Translations under genes and position numbers: made by a program
Notes under the pieces: model-generated
What the model was told of the DNA's origin: nothing
Database searches by the model: none
What the model saw: the letters and a program-made list of their open reading frames with translations, nothing else
Part shown: piece by piece, positions 11,125 through 20,948 of the stretch
Position numbering within the stretch: position 1 is the first letter of the stretch
Layout of the letters: each line of letters begins with the position of its first letter
Assembly: GCF_019264345.1 (NCBI RefSeq)
Contig: NZ_JAHVAO010000001.1
Location: 496,001 to 560,000, forward strand
DNA from: Marinobacter arenosus
Lineage (GTDB): Bacteria > Pseudomonadota > Gammaproteobacteria > Pseudomonadales > Oleiphilaceae
Length of the DNA stretch: 64,000 bases
Reading direction: 5' to 3'

Positions 11125-12831
11125 TCAGAGGCCTACATCGGTCAGTGAAGTCTGAGCCAGCTTCAGGAGGTCGGCATTCCGGTCTTCCTGCTTGCCAATG
11201 CTCTCGATGTAATATTCCAGAGAGGTCAGCGCATCAGCCAGGGCTTCGAGAACTTGCATAGGCGGGGCTTCACGGGAATCCAGAAGCCGCTCCTGGATGG
11301 ACGACGCCACGCGTTCCAAGACGCTTGCCGCGCCCGGGTCATTCACCATCTGCAATCCGCCCCATATGCTGTGGAGAGTCGCCGGCAGGTTCGCCAGATG
11401 CAGTTTGTCGTAGTCGGATTCCATGAACGCGGTGATCGCCCGTTTCGCCAGCGTCAGCGCGCTACGCGCCTCGTCCGCGACCACAAACAGCGCTTCACGC
11501 AGGTAGACGGACTCATCCCGGTTCCGCTGCCCCGAAGCCAGGGCATCGGTTTCCGAGGTGATGCCGCGAGTCACGATCTGCATGATCGCGTCTTCAATAC
11601 CCAACACCGAATCGGCAAGCCGGTACAGCTCTTCGTCAGCCGGCAGGCGGGATTCCTGCTCCCAGCTACGCAACTTCGCCGCCTCGTCTCGGGACACCCC
11701 GGCCAGTTTGTTCAGGTCGAGCATCAGCAGGGTGTTGGCCAAACGCTCAAGAGCGTCGGCAATGGACGACAACTCTGCGAGGTCGGGCTCGATACCGCGC
11801 TCGATAATGTCCAGCTTGTCCTTCAACTGATTGAGTTCGTCCTGCAAGGCCTCTGACAAAGATTTCAGAACATCACTGCCCGGGCCGTACAGCCTCCGGG
11901 AATGAGCTTCAAGCATGGCATCCGGGAACTCGGCCGGCGCCAGACGGTACGCCGACAATACTCTGGTCACTTCCGGGTTCGCTGACCCACTGCGATACAG
12001 GAGGTAAACCAGATCCCGCACTAACGAATCCGGCGCATCCTTGGCGGTGGCAACCTTCCCCACATACACCACTTCGCGGGCGTACTTTTCGATCCGCATA
12101 AACATTCGCTTGCGGGCCTTGGTGAATATCATTGCCCGATCCAGCATGGTGTCAGCGACGATCGATACCAGACACCACATCTGCCCCATCGGCGCTCCCT
12201 GACACAGCCTTGCCAGTCCCCGGGCTGAGCGGCCAATCAATTTCTTGCTCACCACATCGTTCCGATCCTTGAGGATACTGAGCAACGCAACCTGAAACGT
12301 CAGGCGCATTCGACGCGCAAGGATTTCGTATTCAGACTCATTGCCGTCGAACGGCGGAATCCGCATGCCGGCACAAAAATCAGGGCGTTCCTTGACGTCG
12401 ACATCAAAGAAACAGGATTCCGGGTAGGGTTTCTCCCGGCGGGCTTCGCGTAGATCGTTGATCACCGGCAGCAACAATTCCGGATGGTCTTCCCGTTGCT
12501 GATGGTAGTACTCGACGTAACGGCGGAGGATGAACAGGGCGCTGTTCAGGGTAGTCAGCAGGATGTTCTTGTCGTCATTGGCGCCAACCGGGACATCGTT
12601 GGCCATACTGACGGCTTCCTGGCACAGCAGGGTGCCACCACGAAGCTCAACCAGGATGAAAATGCCTCGCAGCTGGTTGATGAAGTCCACGCAGTTCTGG
12701 AGATCTTCGCCACTCTCACGGTTTTCCTGAAAGCGTTCAAGGCTGGATTCTGCCTGTCTGATGGTCTGCTCGATTTCATTCTTGACCAAATCAAACGACT
12801 GCGATTTCGTCGCAAGAGACGATTGAACCAT
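11125..12831 (-). CDS. fimL: FimL-like pseudo-Hpt scaffold protein
   Basis: This 568-residue protein resembles the N-terminal part of the chemosensory kinase ChpA but has no kinase, CheW or receiver domains. That is the definition of FimL in Pseudomonas aeruginosa, where FimL supports twitching and cAMP signalling by linking PilG of the Chp system to FimV. The first helical bundle reads DFINQLRGIFILVELRGG, where an active Hpt would have a phosphorylatable histidine before the LRG or LKG; here that residue is Asn. A second Hpt-like bundle lies near residues 400-545. Position close to dnaQ, rnhA and gloB also fits fimL. fimV is in the same window (45.8-49 kb). Confidence 0.8.
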   Translation of the reverse strand: MVQSSLATKSQSFDLVKNEIEQTIRQAESSLERFQENRESGEDLQNCVDFINQLRGIFILVELRGGTLLCQEAVSMANDVPVGANDDKNILLTTLNSALFILRRYVEYYHQQREDHPELLLPVINDLREARREKPYPESCFFDVDVKERPDFCAGMRIPPFDGNESEYEILARRMRLTFQVALLSILKDRNDVVSKKLIGRSARGLARLCQGAPMGQMWCLVSIVADTMLDRAMIFTKARKRMFMRIEKYAREVVYVGKVATAKDAPDSLVRDLVYLLYRSGSANPEVTRVLSAYRLAPAEFPDAMLEAHSRRLYGPGSDVLKSLSEALQDELNQLKDKLDIIERGIEPDLAELSSIADALERLANTLLMLDLNKLAGVSRDEAAKLRSWEQESRLPADEELYRLADSVLGIEDAIMQIVTRGITSETDALASGQRNRDESVYLREALFVVADEARSALTLAKRAITAFMESDYDKLHLANLPATLHSIWGGLQMVNDPGAASVLERVASSIQERLLDSREAPPMQVLEALADALTSLEYYIESIGKQEDRNADLLKLAQTSLTDVGL

Positions 12832-12963
12832 AAACGCTTCCTGTTAGTGTGCGGAGACTACCGCTTCCTCATAGTGACTATTGCCCGTCGGATGAATTGA
12901 CAGGCTTTCTTGTTATGAGCCGGCTCAACCCTTCCCGGCCAACAATGCCCTTTAACAGGGTTG

Positions 12964-12986
12964 AGTTCGCAAAAAACTGGCGAACT
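12964..12986. repeat. Short inverted repeat between dnaQ and fimL
   Basis: AGTTCGC (12964-12970) and GCGAACT (12980-12986) flank an A-rich loop in the 241-base gap upstream of fimL. It could be a hairpin ending the dnaQ transcript or an operator. There is no clear T-run, so I leave it unassigned. The rest of the gap shows nothing I can name. Confidence 0.3.
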
Positions 12987-13072
12987 TATCATTACTTATA
13001 ACATAAAACTCAAGTACCTCAAGAAAGCGGGAATGTAACATTTGGTACAGACTGACCCAGTTCGCATCCCAC

Positions 13073-13774
13073 TTAATTGAGTTTTCCCCAGACCGTTTGA
13101 CCCGCCTGCTTTTCGAGCATCGCCATGAATTCTTCGTGGGCCTTTCGCTCATCTTCCGAGGCCTTGACGACAGCCAACGCAGCACGATCCTCCGCCAGCC
13201 GGCGAATGCCATTGCTGCTGCCGCCCTCTTCGGCACCGGCATCAAGCGAGAGTGCAGTCTGACCACCGGTAAGGAGCAGAAATACGTCGGCCAGGATCTC
13301 GGCATCCAGCAATGCTCCGTGCAGGTCGCGGTTACTGTTGTCAACGCCATACCGCTTACAGAGCGCATCAAGGTTGTTCTTCTGTCCCGGATGCTTTTTG
13401 CGCGCAATCGCCAGGGAGTCAACAATGCCGCAGTGATCGGCCGTTTTCCGAACGGGTTTCAGCCGGGCGAACTCCGCATCCATAAAACCGACGTCAAACG
13501 CCGCATTGTGAATGACCAGCTCCGCACCCTTGATGAACTCGAAGAACTCATCCGCGATTTCGGCAAATTTCGGCTTGTCAGCGAGAAACTCATTGGTGAT
13601 GCCGTGAACGGTGATCGCCTCGGCCTCAACTTCCCGCTCGGGATTGATATAAACGTGATAATTGCGCCCTGTCAGCTGGCGCTCCATCAGCTCGACGCAG
13701 CCAATTTCGATAATCCGATGACCCTCTGACGGATCAATACCCGTTGTTTCGGTATCCAGTACGATCTGTCTCAT
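13073..13774 (-). CDS. dnaQ: DNA polymerase III epsilon subunit (3'-5' proofreading exonuclease)
   Basis: DnaQ removes mismatched nucleotides at the replication fork and binds the polymerase alpha subunit. The 233-residue protein starts MRQIVLDTETTGI, where the Asp and Glu of DTE are metal ligands of the ExoI motif. ExoII is in VIHNAAFDVGFMD and ExoIII is the later HGALLDAEILADVFLLLTGG. The C-terminal tail after about residue 185 would bind alpha. rnhA lies 29 bases upstream on the same strand, as in Pseudomonas; in E. coli the two genes are divergent. Confidence 0.96.
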   Translation of the reverse strand: MRQIVLDTETTGIDPSEGHRIIEIGCVELMERQLTGRNYHVYINPEREVEAEAITVHGITNEFLADKPKFAEIADEFFEFIKGAELVIHNAAFDVGFMDAEFARLKPVRKTADHCGIVDSLAIARKKHPGQKNNLDALCKRYGVDNSNRDLHGALLDAEILADVFLLLTGGQTALSLDAGAEEGGSSNGIRRLAEDRAALAVVKASEDERKAHEEFMAMLEKQAGQTVWGKLN

Positions 13775-13803
13775 AATTCACACTGCTCGATCATTTTTCA
13801 TTT

Positions 13804-14247
13804 TCAGGCTTTCGCCAGCTCAGCAACGCCACGATTGGCCAGCTCGTCCGCCAGCTCATTATCCGGGACGCCCGCGTGTCCCTTGACCCAATGCCAATTG
13901 ACCCGATGCCGGGCCACCTCGGTGTCGAGCTCCCGCCAGAGGTCCTCGTTCTTGACCGGCTTTTTGGCCGAGGTTTTCCAGCCATTCCGCTTCCAGCCCG
14001 CCATCCATTCGGTGATGCCTTTCCGAACGTACTGGGAATCGGTAAAAAGTTCGACTTCACAGGGGCGTTTTAGCGCTTCCAGCCCACGGATGGCCGCCAT
14101 CAGCTCCATGCGATTATTGGTGGTGTCCGCTTCTCCGCCGTGCATCGTCTTCCTGCTGTCCCCGTATCGCAGAACGACACCCCAGCCGCCTGGTCCCGGG
14201 TTGCCCTTGCAGGCCCCATCGGTATAGAGAATCACCTTGCCGGCCAT
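13804..14247 (-). CDS. rnhA: Ribonuclease HI
   Basis: RNase HI cuts RNA in RNA-DNA hybrids such as R-loops and primers. The 147-residue product matches E. coli RnhA (155) closely. The catalytic acid set is visible: Asp in [17 protein letters not shown], Glu in [10 protein letters not shown], Asp in FTDSQYV and Asp in PDNELAD. The handle region ([18 protein letters not shown]) is also present. It lies between the methyltransferase gene and dnaQ on the same strand. Confidence 0.97.
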   Translation of the reverse strand: MAGKVILYTDGACKGNPGPGGWGVVLRYGDSRKTMHGGEADTTNNRMELMAAIRGLEALKRPCEVELFTDSQYVRKGITEWMAGWKRNGWKTSAKKPVKNEDLWRELDTEVARHRVNWHWVKGHAGVPDNELADELANRGVAELAKA

Positions 14248-14262
14248 CGTCTCTCCTGTTGG

Positions 14263-15057
14263 TTAATCAGTCTTTCCCGGCGCGTACTGCCTGCGGGCAC
14301 AGCCCCTGGACGCCCCAATGGTCCTGGTCCCAGAGAGGGAGATAACCTTTGCCTGTCGCCAGGCGGGCTTTCTCGGGAGTCCGGCGTATACGCGTTTTTT
14401 GGCAAGGATACAGTAATAAGCGCCAACAGGCAGGATTCCGTTTCCACCGAATTTGGCGTCAAGGCGGTTCCGGGCTTTTCGACCACTTCTCTGGAGCGGC
14501 AGACGAAAGAAACGGGTAACCGATGCCTCGACATTGAAGCCGAGCAAGTGCAACCAATCTTCCATCCGCCCGCGCAGCATAAAACGTCCACCCCAGGGGC
14601 CTTCCCGGTGACGGGACGCGAGCTTGCGAAGCCCCCACAGACTCAGCGGGTTGAACCCGATCAGAGCAATGGTGCCCTCGCCCCGCAACACCCGCGCGGC
14701 ATCACGCAAAACCTCGTGGGGATACTGGCTGAAATCCGCGCTGTGATGCAGCACGACAAGGTCCATGGAATCGCCGGGGAACGGCAATTCATGCGCGTCG
14801 CATACGGTCACACCGTCGGGAATGTGAGGGTACCAGCGAGGCGTTGTCATAATCCTCTGGGCAAAATCGGTTCCGGTCGCCAGCGGCAAACGATGGCTGA
14901 CTCCAACCTGAAGTTGCCTGGCACCGGTCAGGTGACTCAACTCATGGTCGAGCATCCTTCGCTGGTCGGCTAACAGTGCACGACCCAGCGGTGTCCCGAA
15001 CCACCGTTCAAAGGTCTCATGACGCCCCGGATAATCGATCGCTCCAGCCTTGCTCAC
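14263..15057 (-). CDS. Class I SAM-dependent methyltransferase
   Basis: This 264-residue protein has a Rossmann-type methyltransferase core. The region around VTVCDAHELPFPGDSMDLVVLHHSADFSQYP holds the motif II and III positions typical of Methyltransf_11 enzymes, and RDAARVLRGEGTIALIGFNP is the conserved post-core strand. The glycine-rich SAM loop is weak (LQVGVSHRLP), as in its Pseudomonas relatives beside rnhA. The substrate is unknown. The gene is divergent from gloB with 95 bases between starts. The tail after about residue 235 is Arg-rich and poorly conserved-looking. Confidence 0.8.
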   Translation of the reverse strand: MSKAGAIDYPGRHETFERWFGTPLGRALLADQRRMLDHELSHLTGARQLQVGVSHRLPLATGTDFAQRIMTTPRWYPHIPDGVTVCDAHELPFPGDSMDLVVLHHSADFSQYPHEVLRDAARVLRGEGTIALIGFNPLSLWGLRKLASRHREGPWGGRFMLRGRMEDWLHLLGFNVEASVTRFFRLPLQRSGRKARNRLDAKFGGNGILPVGAYYCILAKKRVYAGLPRKPAWRQAKVISLSGTRTIGASRGCARRQYAPGKTD

Positions 15058-15152
15058 ACCGTCTTACCCCTCGCAACCGGAACCCACTGTTGGGACCGTG
15101 TATGTAATGCTCTATCATATCAGTCACATTCCTTTTGCACATGTGGGGCTCT

Positions 15153-15947
15153 ATGTTGACCATATCCGCTATTCCAGCGTTCAGTGACAACTATATCTGG
15201 TGCCTGTCGAACCCGGATAACCATAAGGCCCTGATTGTCGATCCCGGCCAGGCTAGGCCGGTGCTTGATTTCCTCGCGGACAAAGGGCTGGTACTCGACA
15301 CGATCCTGGTTACCCACCACCACCCGGACCACGTGGGCGGCATCAGCGATCTGATGAGGGCCTTTCCAGAATGCAGCGTGACAGGTCCTGCCGAGTCTCC
15401 TTTCAAGGGCTGCACAGACAAAGTCCAGCCCGGCGACGACGTGTTTTGGGAAGGCCTGACCTTCCAGGTTCTTGGCGTGCCCGGACACACACTGGACCAC
15501 ATCGCCTATTTCACGGACACAGAGGTCGATGGCCGTCCGGTTCTGTTCTGTGGCGACACCCTGTTTGTTTGCGGCTGCGGCAGGCTGTTTGAAGGCAAAC
15601 CGGAGCAGATGCGCCAGTCGCTTCAGACACTGCGCGCCCTGCCCGAGCGCACGGCGGTCTATTGTGCTCACGAGTACACGCTGGCCAACCTCAAGTTTGC
15701 CCGCAGCTGGTTACCCGAGGATGAAGGCCTCAAGGCGTTTGAGGTTCAGTGTAAGAATCGCCGGGAAGACGGGATTCCGACCGTGCCGTCGGTACTGGGT
15801 GAAGAAAAGCGCCTGAACCCCTTCCTGCGCTGGGATGACCCGGCCGTGGTCGATGCCGCACGGAACTACTGCGCCAAGCACGGACTCCCCGCGGATTCCG
15901 AGAATGCGATCTTTGCGGCCATCCGTCACGGCAAGGACCACTTCTGA
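15153..15947 (+). CDS. gloB: Hydroxyacylglutathione hydrolase (glyoxalase II)
   Basis: GloB hydrolyses S-lactoylglutathione to D-lactate and glutathione, the second step of methylglyoxal detoxification. The protein has 264 residues from ATG 15153, giving [18 protein letters not shown] as in other GloB proteins; a TTG at 15135 adds six residues without support. The binuclear metal motif is [10 protein letters not shown], followed by ligands in [14 protein letters not shown] and CAHEYT. The C-terminal substrate-binding part ends [11 protein letters not shown]. Confidence 0.95.
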   Translation: MLTISAIPAFSDNYIWCLSNPDNHKALIVDPGQARPVLDFLADKGLVLDTILVTHHHPDHVGGISDLMRAFPECSVTGPAESPFKGCTDKVQPGDDVFWEGLTFQVLGVPGHTLDHIAYFTDTEVDGRPVLFCGDTLFVCGCGRLFEGKPEQMRQSLQTLRALPERTAVYCAHEYTLANLKFARSWLPEDEGLKAFEVQCKNRREDGIPTVPSVLGEEKRLNPFLRWDDPAVVDAARNYCAKHGLPADSENAIFAAIRHGKDHF

Positions 15948-15960
15948 CTGGTTAACAAAT

Positions 15961-15990
15961 CCTCTCACGGACGTAACGAGAGGTTTCTTG
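15961..15990 (+). terminator. Likely gloB terminator
   Basis: CCTCTC (15961-15966) pairs with GAGAGG (15978-15983), and TTTCTTG follows, shortly after the gloB stop. The stem is short, so it is probably weak. Confidence 0.5.
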
Positions 15991-16103
15991 ACCCCCGGAA
16001 AAGCCGTCCCATAGAATCATGGCAATTTTGTGACCGTAACCCTTTAAATATGCCGGATTTTCAGACACACCGTCCGGCTTCAACAATGAGCCGGAAGTAT
16101 TCT

Positions 16104-17858
16104 ATGTCGGTCAAACGATTGTCTATCCTCTTCTTCGCCGGGACTCTCGCCAGCGGCTGCAGCCTGCTGAACCAACCCGGAGACTCCTGGGTCAATCCCA
16201 CTACTTGGTTCAGCGATGCAGATTCAGGAGAACAGGAAACCAACCCGCTTGAATCCGATCAGGTGACTGTTGCAACGGGCGACGAGAACCTCAAACAGTC
16301 TGTCGAGTCCGGTCAGGGGGAAGACGCCGCGGTCCATGGCGCCCTGGATGAGGCCATTGCGCCGGAACTGAGGGATACCGCCCGTGAAGCCCGGGAAAAG
16401 CTCGACAACCCCGAGCAGCAGATCGTCAAGCAGGCACCCCAGCAGACCGATCTGTGGAGCCGGCTGCGGAAAGGGTTTGCGCTCGACCACAGCGTCGATA
16501 ATGAGCGGGTGCAGGACCAGCTCAACTGGTACGCCAGTCATCCCGGTTATATCAATCGCGTGGTCGACCGCGGCAGCCGGTACCTTCATTACATCCTGAA
16601 CCAGACGGAGAAGCACGGCCTGCCGGCTGAATTCGCGCTTCTGCCTGTGGTGGAAAGCGCATTCGACCCGTTCGCCTATTCCCATGGTCGGGCTGCAGGC
16701 CTCTGGCAGTTCATTCCATCAACCGGAAAATACTTCGGCCTGACCCAGAGCTGGTGGCATGATGACCGACGCGACGTTGTGGCCGCAACAGATGCCGCGC
16801 TGACGTATCTGGACCGTCTCGCAAACCGATTTGACGGAGACTACACGCTCGCCCTGGCCGCCTATAACAGCGGTGGTGGAACGGTTTCCAGCGCCATGCG
16901 ACGGAACCGGAAGAAGAACCAACCGCAGGATTTCTGGTCGCTGGAGCTACCCCGGGAAACCCGGCACTACGTGCCCAAGCTGATTGCCCTGGCCAAAATC
17001 TTCGATAAGCCTGAGGATTACGGCATCACCCTGCCCGCCCTCGAGGACGAACCCTACTTCGAGATCGTGGAAACCGGCTCACAGCTCGACCTGGCTCAGG
17101 CGGCTGAACTGGCCGGCGTTGATGTCGACGAAATCTACCTGCTCAATCCGACCTACAACCGATGGGCGACTAACCCGGATGGCCCGCACCGGCTTCTGGT
17201 GCCCCGTGAGAATGCCGAAACCTTCCGGGCCGCGCTGGCAAAAATCCCGGCCAGTCAACGTGTCTCCTGGCGCAACTACAAGGTGCAGTCCGGCGACAGC
17301 CTGATTACCATTGCCCGGAAGTTCTCAACCACGCCTTCGGTGATCCAGCAGGTCAACAATCTCAACTCCGACCTGATCCGTATCGGCCAGCGCCTGATGA
17401 TCCCATCGGCCAGCAAGGCCTCAGACACTTACGCCCTGAGTGCCTCACAACGTCTTGAACGGAAACAGGACCGTAAGCGCGATGGCAATAAAGTACGTTA
17501 CACGGTCCGCCGCGGCGATACCTTCTGGGACATTGCCCGGGAACACCGCGTCTCGGTTCGGGAAGTGGCCGCGTGGAATGGGATGGCGCCGGGTGACCCG
17601 CTGATTCCCGGAAAGAAACTGGTGATCTGGTCCAAAACCTCCAAGCCCACGGTGGTCGCGACGAATAATGCCCGGGGCGACGCCATGGTCCGCAAGGTGG
17701 GATACCGGGTCCGTAAAGGTGATTCGCTGTCGACTATCGCCAGCCGATTCGCCGTGAATGTGCGGGACATCGCAAGCTGGAACGACCTGAATACCTCTCG
17801 TTATCTGCAACCGGGTCAAAGTCTGGTACTCTACGTTGATATTCGGAACAGTCCCTGA
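16104..17858 (+). CDS. mltD: LysM lytic transglycosylase, lipoprotein (MltD type)
   Basis: This enzyme cleaves peptidoglycan glycan strands to form 1,6-anhydromuramic ends. From ATG 16104, with GGAAG upstream, the product is 584 residues and starts MSVKRLSILFFAGTLASGC. ASGC is a lipobox, so the protein should be an outer-membrane lipoprotein. The SLT domain is at about 175-320, with the catalytic Glu in LPVVESAFDPFA and AAGLWQFIPSTGKYFGL. Three LysM domains follow (YKVQSGDSLITIARKFST, YTVRRGDTFWDIAREH, YRVRKGDSLSTIASRF) and bind glycan. Upstream in-frame ATGs at 16050 and 16086 are less fitting. It precedes the yej operon, as in Pseudomonas. Confidence 0.92.
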   Translation: MSVKRLSILFFAGTLASGCSLLNQPGDSWVNPTTWFSDADSGEQETNPLESDQVTVATGDENLKQSVESGQGEDAAVHGALDEAIAPELRDTAREAREKLDNPEQQIVKQAPQQTDLWSRLRKGFALDHSVDNERVQDQLNWYASHPGYINRVVDRGSRYLHYILNQTEKHGLPAEFALLPVVESAFDPFAYSHGRAAGLWQFIPSTGKYFGLTQSWWHDDRRDVVAATDAALTYLDRLANRFDGDYTLALAAYNSGGGTVSSAMRRNRKKNQPQDFWSLELPRETRHYVPKLIALAKIFDKPEDYGITLPALEDEPYFEIVETGSQLDLAQAAELAGVDVDEIYLLNPTYNRWATNPDGPHRLLVPRENAETFRAALAKIPASQRVSWRNYKVQSGDSLITIARKFSTTPSVIQQVNNLNSDLIRIGQRLMIPSASKASDTYALSASQRLERKQDRKRDGNKVRYTVRRGDTFWDIAREHRVSVREVAAWNGMAPGDPLIPGKKLVIWSKTSKPTVVATNNARGDAMVRKVGYRVRKGDSLSTIASRFAVNVRDIASWNDLNTSRYLQPGQSLVLYVDIRNSP

Positions 17859-17984
17859 CGCACAGTCATTCCGGCGCAGGAACTTTCCCTAACTACAAGA
17901 ATCATAAGGGTTCGATTAGGAACCAACGGCGCGCCGGGCGGGATTCTGGCGTGCCGGCCTGACACTCCGGAACGTGCGAGACCT

Positions 17985-19814
17985 ATGACTAGCAAACGGA
18001 CAGCCTCACACCTTACATCGATCCTCTCTTCTCTTGCGTTGCTGGCCACTTCATCCTCAGTGATGAGCAGCGAAAATACCGCCGACCCGGCCAACGCCCA
18101 GCACGGCATCGCCATGCACGGCGAGCCCAAGTACCCGGTCGGGTTTCCGCATTTTGACTACGTGAACCCCGAGGCGCCCAAGGGCGGGACTCTGAAAATG
18201 GCGGTGGTTGCCAACGGGTTTGATTCGTTCAACCCGTTCGATATTCGGGGTGTCGCAGCGGCGGGCATCAGCACGTATCTTTACGACACCCTGATGGTTT
18301 CGTCCGATGACGAACCGTTTTCCGCCTATGGCCTGATCGCCGAATCCCTGGAAACACCGAAAGACCGCAGCTACGTCACGTTCAACCTGCGCGAGAACGC
18401 CCGCTTCCACGACGGTGAACCCATTACCGCAGAGGATGTGAAGTTTTCGTTCGAGATCCTGACCACCAAGGGCCACCCGTTTTTCCGCAATTACTATGCG
18501 GATGTGGCCGAGGTCACCATCGAAAACCCGCAACGTATTCGTTTTGACTTCCGCCCCACCATGAACCGGGAACTGCCACTGATTCTTGGCCAGATGCCGA
18601 TCCTGCCGGCCCATTACTGGGAGACCCGGGAATTTGGTGACAACGGTCTGACACCGCCCCTGGGCAGCGGTCCCTATCGAATCGGCGAGTTCGAGGCGGG
18701 GCGTTCGATTACCTACGAGCGGGTCGACGACTATTGGGCCCAAGACCTTGGGGTTCGGAAAGGTCGATTCAATTTTGACCAGATCCATTACGACTATTAC
18801 ACCGACGATACGGTGGCGCTCGAGGCGTTCAAGGCTGGCAATTTCGATTTCCGGGTCGAGACCTCGGCAAAGAACTGGGCGACAGCGTACACCGGTTCCA
18901 AGTTTGACAACGGCCAGATCATTGCGGAGGCGATCGAGCACCATCGCCCGACCGGCATGCAAGGTTTCGCCTTCAACACCCGCCGCGACGTGTTCAAGGA
19001 TCCCCGCGTGCGCGAAGCTCTGGCCTACGGTTTCGATTTCGAATGGGCCAACAAGAACCTGTTCTACGGCCAGTACACACGAACCGACAGCTACTTCGAG
19101 AACAGCGATCTGGCCTCGTCCGGGCTGCCCCAGGGGCGCGAACTCGAGATACTGGAACCCTATCGGGACCAGCTCAGTGAGGACGTCTTTACCGAGGATT
19201 ATCAACCACCGGAGACGAGCGGTCAGCAGGGCCTGAGAGAGAACCTGCGCAGCGCCCTGGAACTGTTACGCTCCGCTGGTTATAAGATTCAGGATGGGAA
19301 GCTCGTCAACACGAGCACCGGGGAGCCGCTGGCCTTCGAGATCCTGCTGTTCCAGAAAAGCTTTGAGCGGGTGGTCCTGCCCTTCAAGAACAATCTTGCG
19401 AAACTGGGCATTGATGTCTCCGTCCGTCTCGTCGACAGCAACCAGTATGTCCAGCGGGTCCGGGAATTTGACTTCGATATGATTACCCAGGTTTTGCCGC
19501 AATCCGATTCCCCCGGCAATGAGCAGCGGGAGTACTGGCATTCCGCCAATGTCGACGCCATCGGATCCCGAAACTACATGGGCGTTTCCGATCCCGTGGT
19601 TGACGACCTGGTAAGCAAAGTCATTCAGGCGCCTGACCGAGATGAGCTCGTTCAGCGGGTTCGTGCGCTGGACCGGGTACTTCTTCAGGGTCACTATGTG
19701 ATCCCCCACTGGCACCTGGCCAAGGACCGGGTCGCCTACTGGAATCAACTGCAGCGCCCCGAAATGACGCCCAAAAACGGCATCGATCTGGACAACTGGT
19801 GGGTGCGGCCCTGA
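17985..19814 (+). CDS. yejA: Periplasmic peptide-binding protein of the Yej ABC importer
   Basis: This 609-residue SBP_bac_5 protein has an N-terminal signal peptide (MTSKRTASHLTSILSSLALLATSSSVMSS). It belongs to the YejA subgroup of oligopeptide-binding proteins, recognised by HGIAMHGEPKYPVGFPHFDYVNPEAPKGG and by FNLRENARFHDGEPITAEDVKFSFE. Its partners yejB, yejE and yejF follow directly. In E. coli the Yej system imports microcin C, and the Pseudomonas version (Npp) takes up peptidyl-nucleoside antibiotics. I recall two binding-protein genes in Pseudomonas, while only one is present here. Confidence 0.9.
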   Translation: MTSKRTASHLTSILSSLALLATSSSVMSSENTADPANAQHGIAMHGEPKYPVGFPHFDYVNPEAPKGGTLKMAVVANGFDSFNPFDIRGVAAAGISTYLYDTLMVSSDDEPFSAYGLIAESLETPKDRSYVTFNLRENARFHDGEPITAEDVKFSFEILTTKGHPFFRNYYADVAEVTIENPQRIRFDFRPTMNRELPLILGQMPILPAHYWETREFGDNGLTPPLGSGPYRIGEFEAGRSITYERVDDYWAQDLGVRKGRFNFDQIHYDYYTDDTVALEAFKAGNFDFRVETSAKNWATAYTGSKFDNGQIIAEAIEHHRPTGMQGFAFNTRRDVFKDPRVREALAYGFDFEWANKNLFYGQYTRTDSYFENSDLASSGLPQGRELEILEPYRDQLSEDVFTEDYQPPETSGQQGLRENLRSALELLRSAGYKIQDGKLVNTSTGEPLAFEILLFQKSFERVVLPFKNNLAKLGIDVSVRLVDSNQYVQRVREFDFDMITQVLPQSDSPGNEQREYWHSANVDAIGSRNYMGVSDPVVDDLVSKVIQAPDRDELVQRVRALDRVLLQGHYVIPHWHLAKDRVAYWNQLQRPEMTPKNGIDLDNWWVRP

Positions 19815-19860
19815 GCAATTGATTCTGATCCTCGCTGTAACGGAAGGAACTTTCCGCTAA

Positions 19861-20946
19861 ATGGGCATATACATACTCCGAAGGCTGGCGCTGATTATCC
19901 CGACGCTGATCGGGATCATGCTGTTGAACTTCGTGATCGTCCAGGCGGCGCCAGGCGGCCCCGTTGAACAACTCATTGCAGAAATGGAAGGCCACGGAGG
20001 CAGTGCCCTGGCGCGTGCCTCGGGCGGCGATTCCGGGGGTGAGGTATCAAGCGCCTCCGGCGATAGCCGGGGCTCCCGTGGAATACCGGATGAGCTGTTG
20101 AAGGAAATTGAGGTCATGTATGGCTTCGACAAGCCGCCCCACGAGCGATTTATCAAGATGCTGGGGGATTACGCCACCTTCAACTTCGGGGACTCCTTCT
20201 TCCGCGAAAAAAGCGTGACCAGTCTGATCGTTGAGAAGATGCCCGTTTCCATCTCTCTCGGGCTCTGGTCGACCCTGATCATCTATGTCATTTCAATCCC
20301 CCTGGGCATCCGTAAAGCTGTGATGGATGGCTCGCGGTTCGACGTGTGGAGCAGCTCCGCCATTGTCATCGGCTATGCCATTCCAGGCTTCCTGTTTGCA
20401 ATCCTCCTGATCGTGCTTTTTGCCGGCGGCAGTTACTTCGACTGGTTCCCGCTGCGTGGGCTTACCTCGACAAACTTTGATGAATTGACCTGGTACCAGA
20501 AGATCGGCGATTACTTCTGGCACCTGGCCCTGCCGGTCACCGCCAATGTGATCGGCGGCTTCGCCACGCTGACGCTGCTGACCAAGAACTCGTTCCTGGA
20601 CGAAATCAGCAAGCAGTATGTCGTGACAGCGCGGGCCAAGGGCCTGGAGGAAAAGCAGGTTCTCTACGGCCACGTGTTCCGGAACGCCATGCTGATCGTG
20701 ATTGCGAGCCTGCCCGGTGTTCTGGTTGCGCTGTTCTTCACCGGATCGTTACTGATCGAGGTTATCTTTTCCCTGGACGGACTGGGCCTGCTCGGGTTTG
20801 AAGCAGCCCTGAACCGGGACTACCCGGTCATATTCGGCACTCTTTATATCTTTACCCTGATGGGTCTGATCCTGAAACTGATCAGCGACATCACCTACGT
20901 TCTCGTGGATCCGCGTATCGACTTCGAAAGCCGGGAGGGTGCGTAA
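19861..20946 (+). CDS. yejB: Yej ABC importer permease YejB
   Basis: This 361-residue inner-membrane permease has the BPD_transp_1 fold. The N-terminal helix ([20 protein letters not shown]) is followed by a Gly/Ser-rich periplasmic loop (about residues 48-80); a similar loop exists in E. coli YejB as I remember it, so it is a family trait. About six helices are visible. The cytoplasmic EAA-type contact motif for the ATPase is in [23 protein letters not shown]. It starts 46 bases after yejA, and yejE starts 2 bases after it. Confidence 0.92.
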   Translation: MGIYILRRLALIIPTLIGIMLLNFVIVQAAPGGPVEQLIAEMEGHGGSALARASGGDSGGEVSSASGDSRGSRGIPDELLKEIEVMYGFDKPPHERFIKMLGDYATFNFGDSFFREKSVTSLIVEKMPVSISLGLWSTLIIYVISIPLGIRKAVMDGSRFDVWSSSAIVIGYAIPGFLFAILLIVLFAGGSYFDWFPLRGLTSTNFDELTWYQKIGDYFWHLALPVTANVIGGFATLTLLTKNSFLDEISKQYVVTARAKGLEEKQVLYGHVFRNAMLIVIASLPGVLVALFFTGSLLIEVIFSLDGLGLLGFEAALNRDYPVIFGTLYIFTLMGLILKLISDITYVLVDPRIDFESREGA

Positions 20947-20948
20947 GC

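Noticed and set aside
20000..20090. Gly/Ser-rich loop in YejB as a possible insertion
   Set aside because: E. coli YejB has a similar loop in the same place, so it is a family trait.
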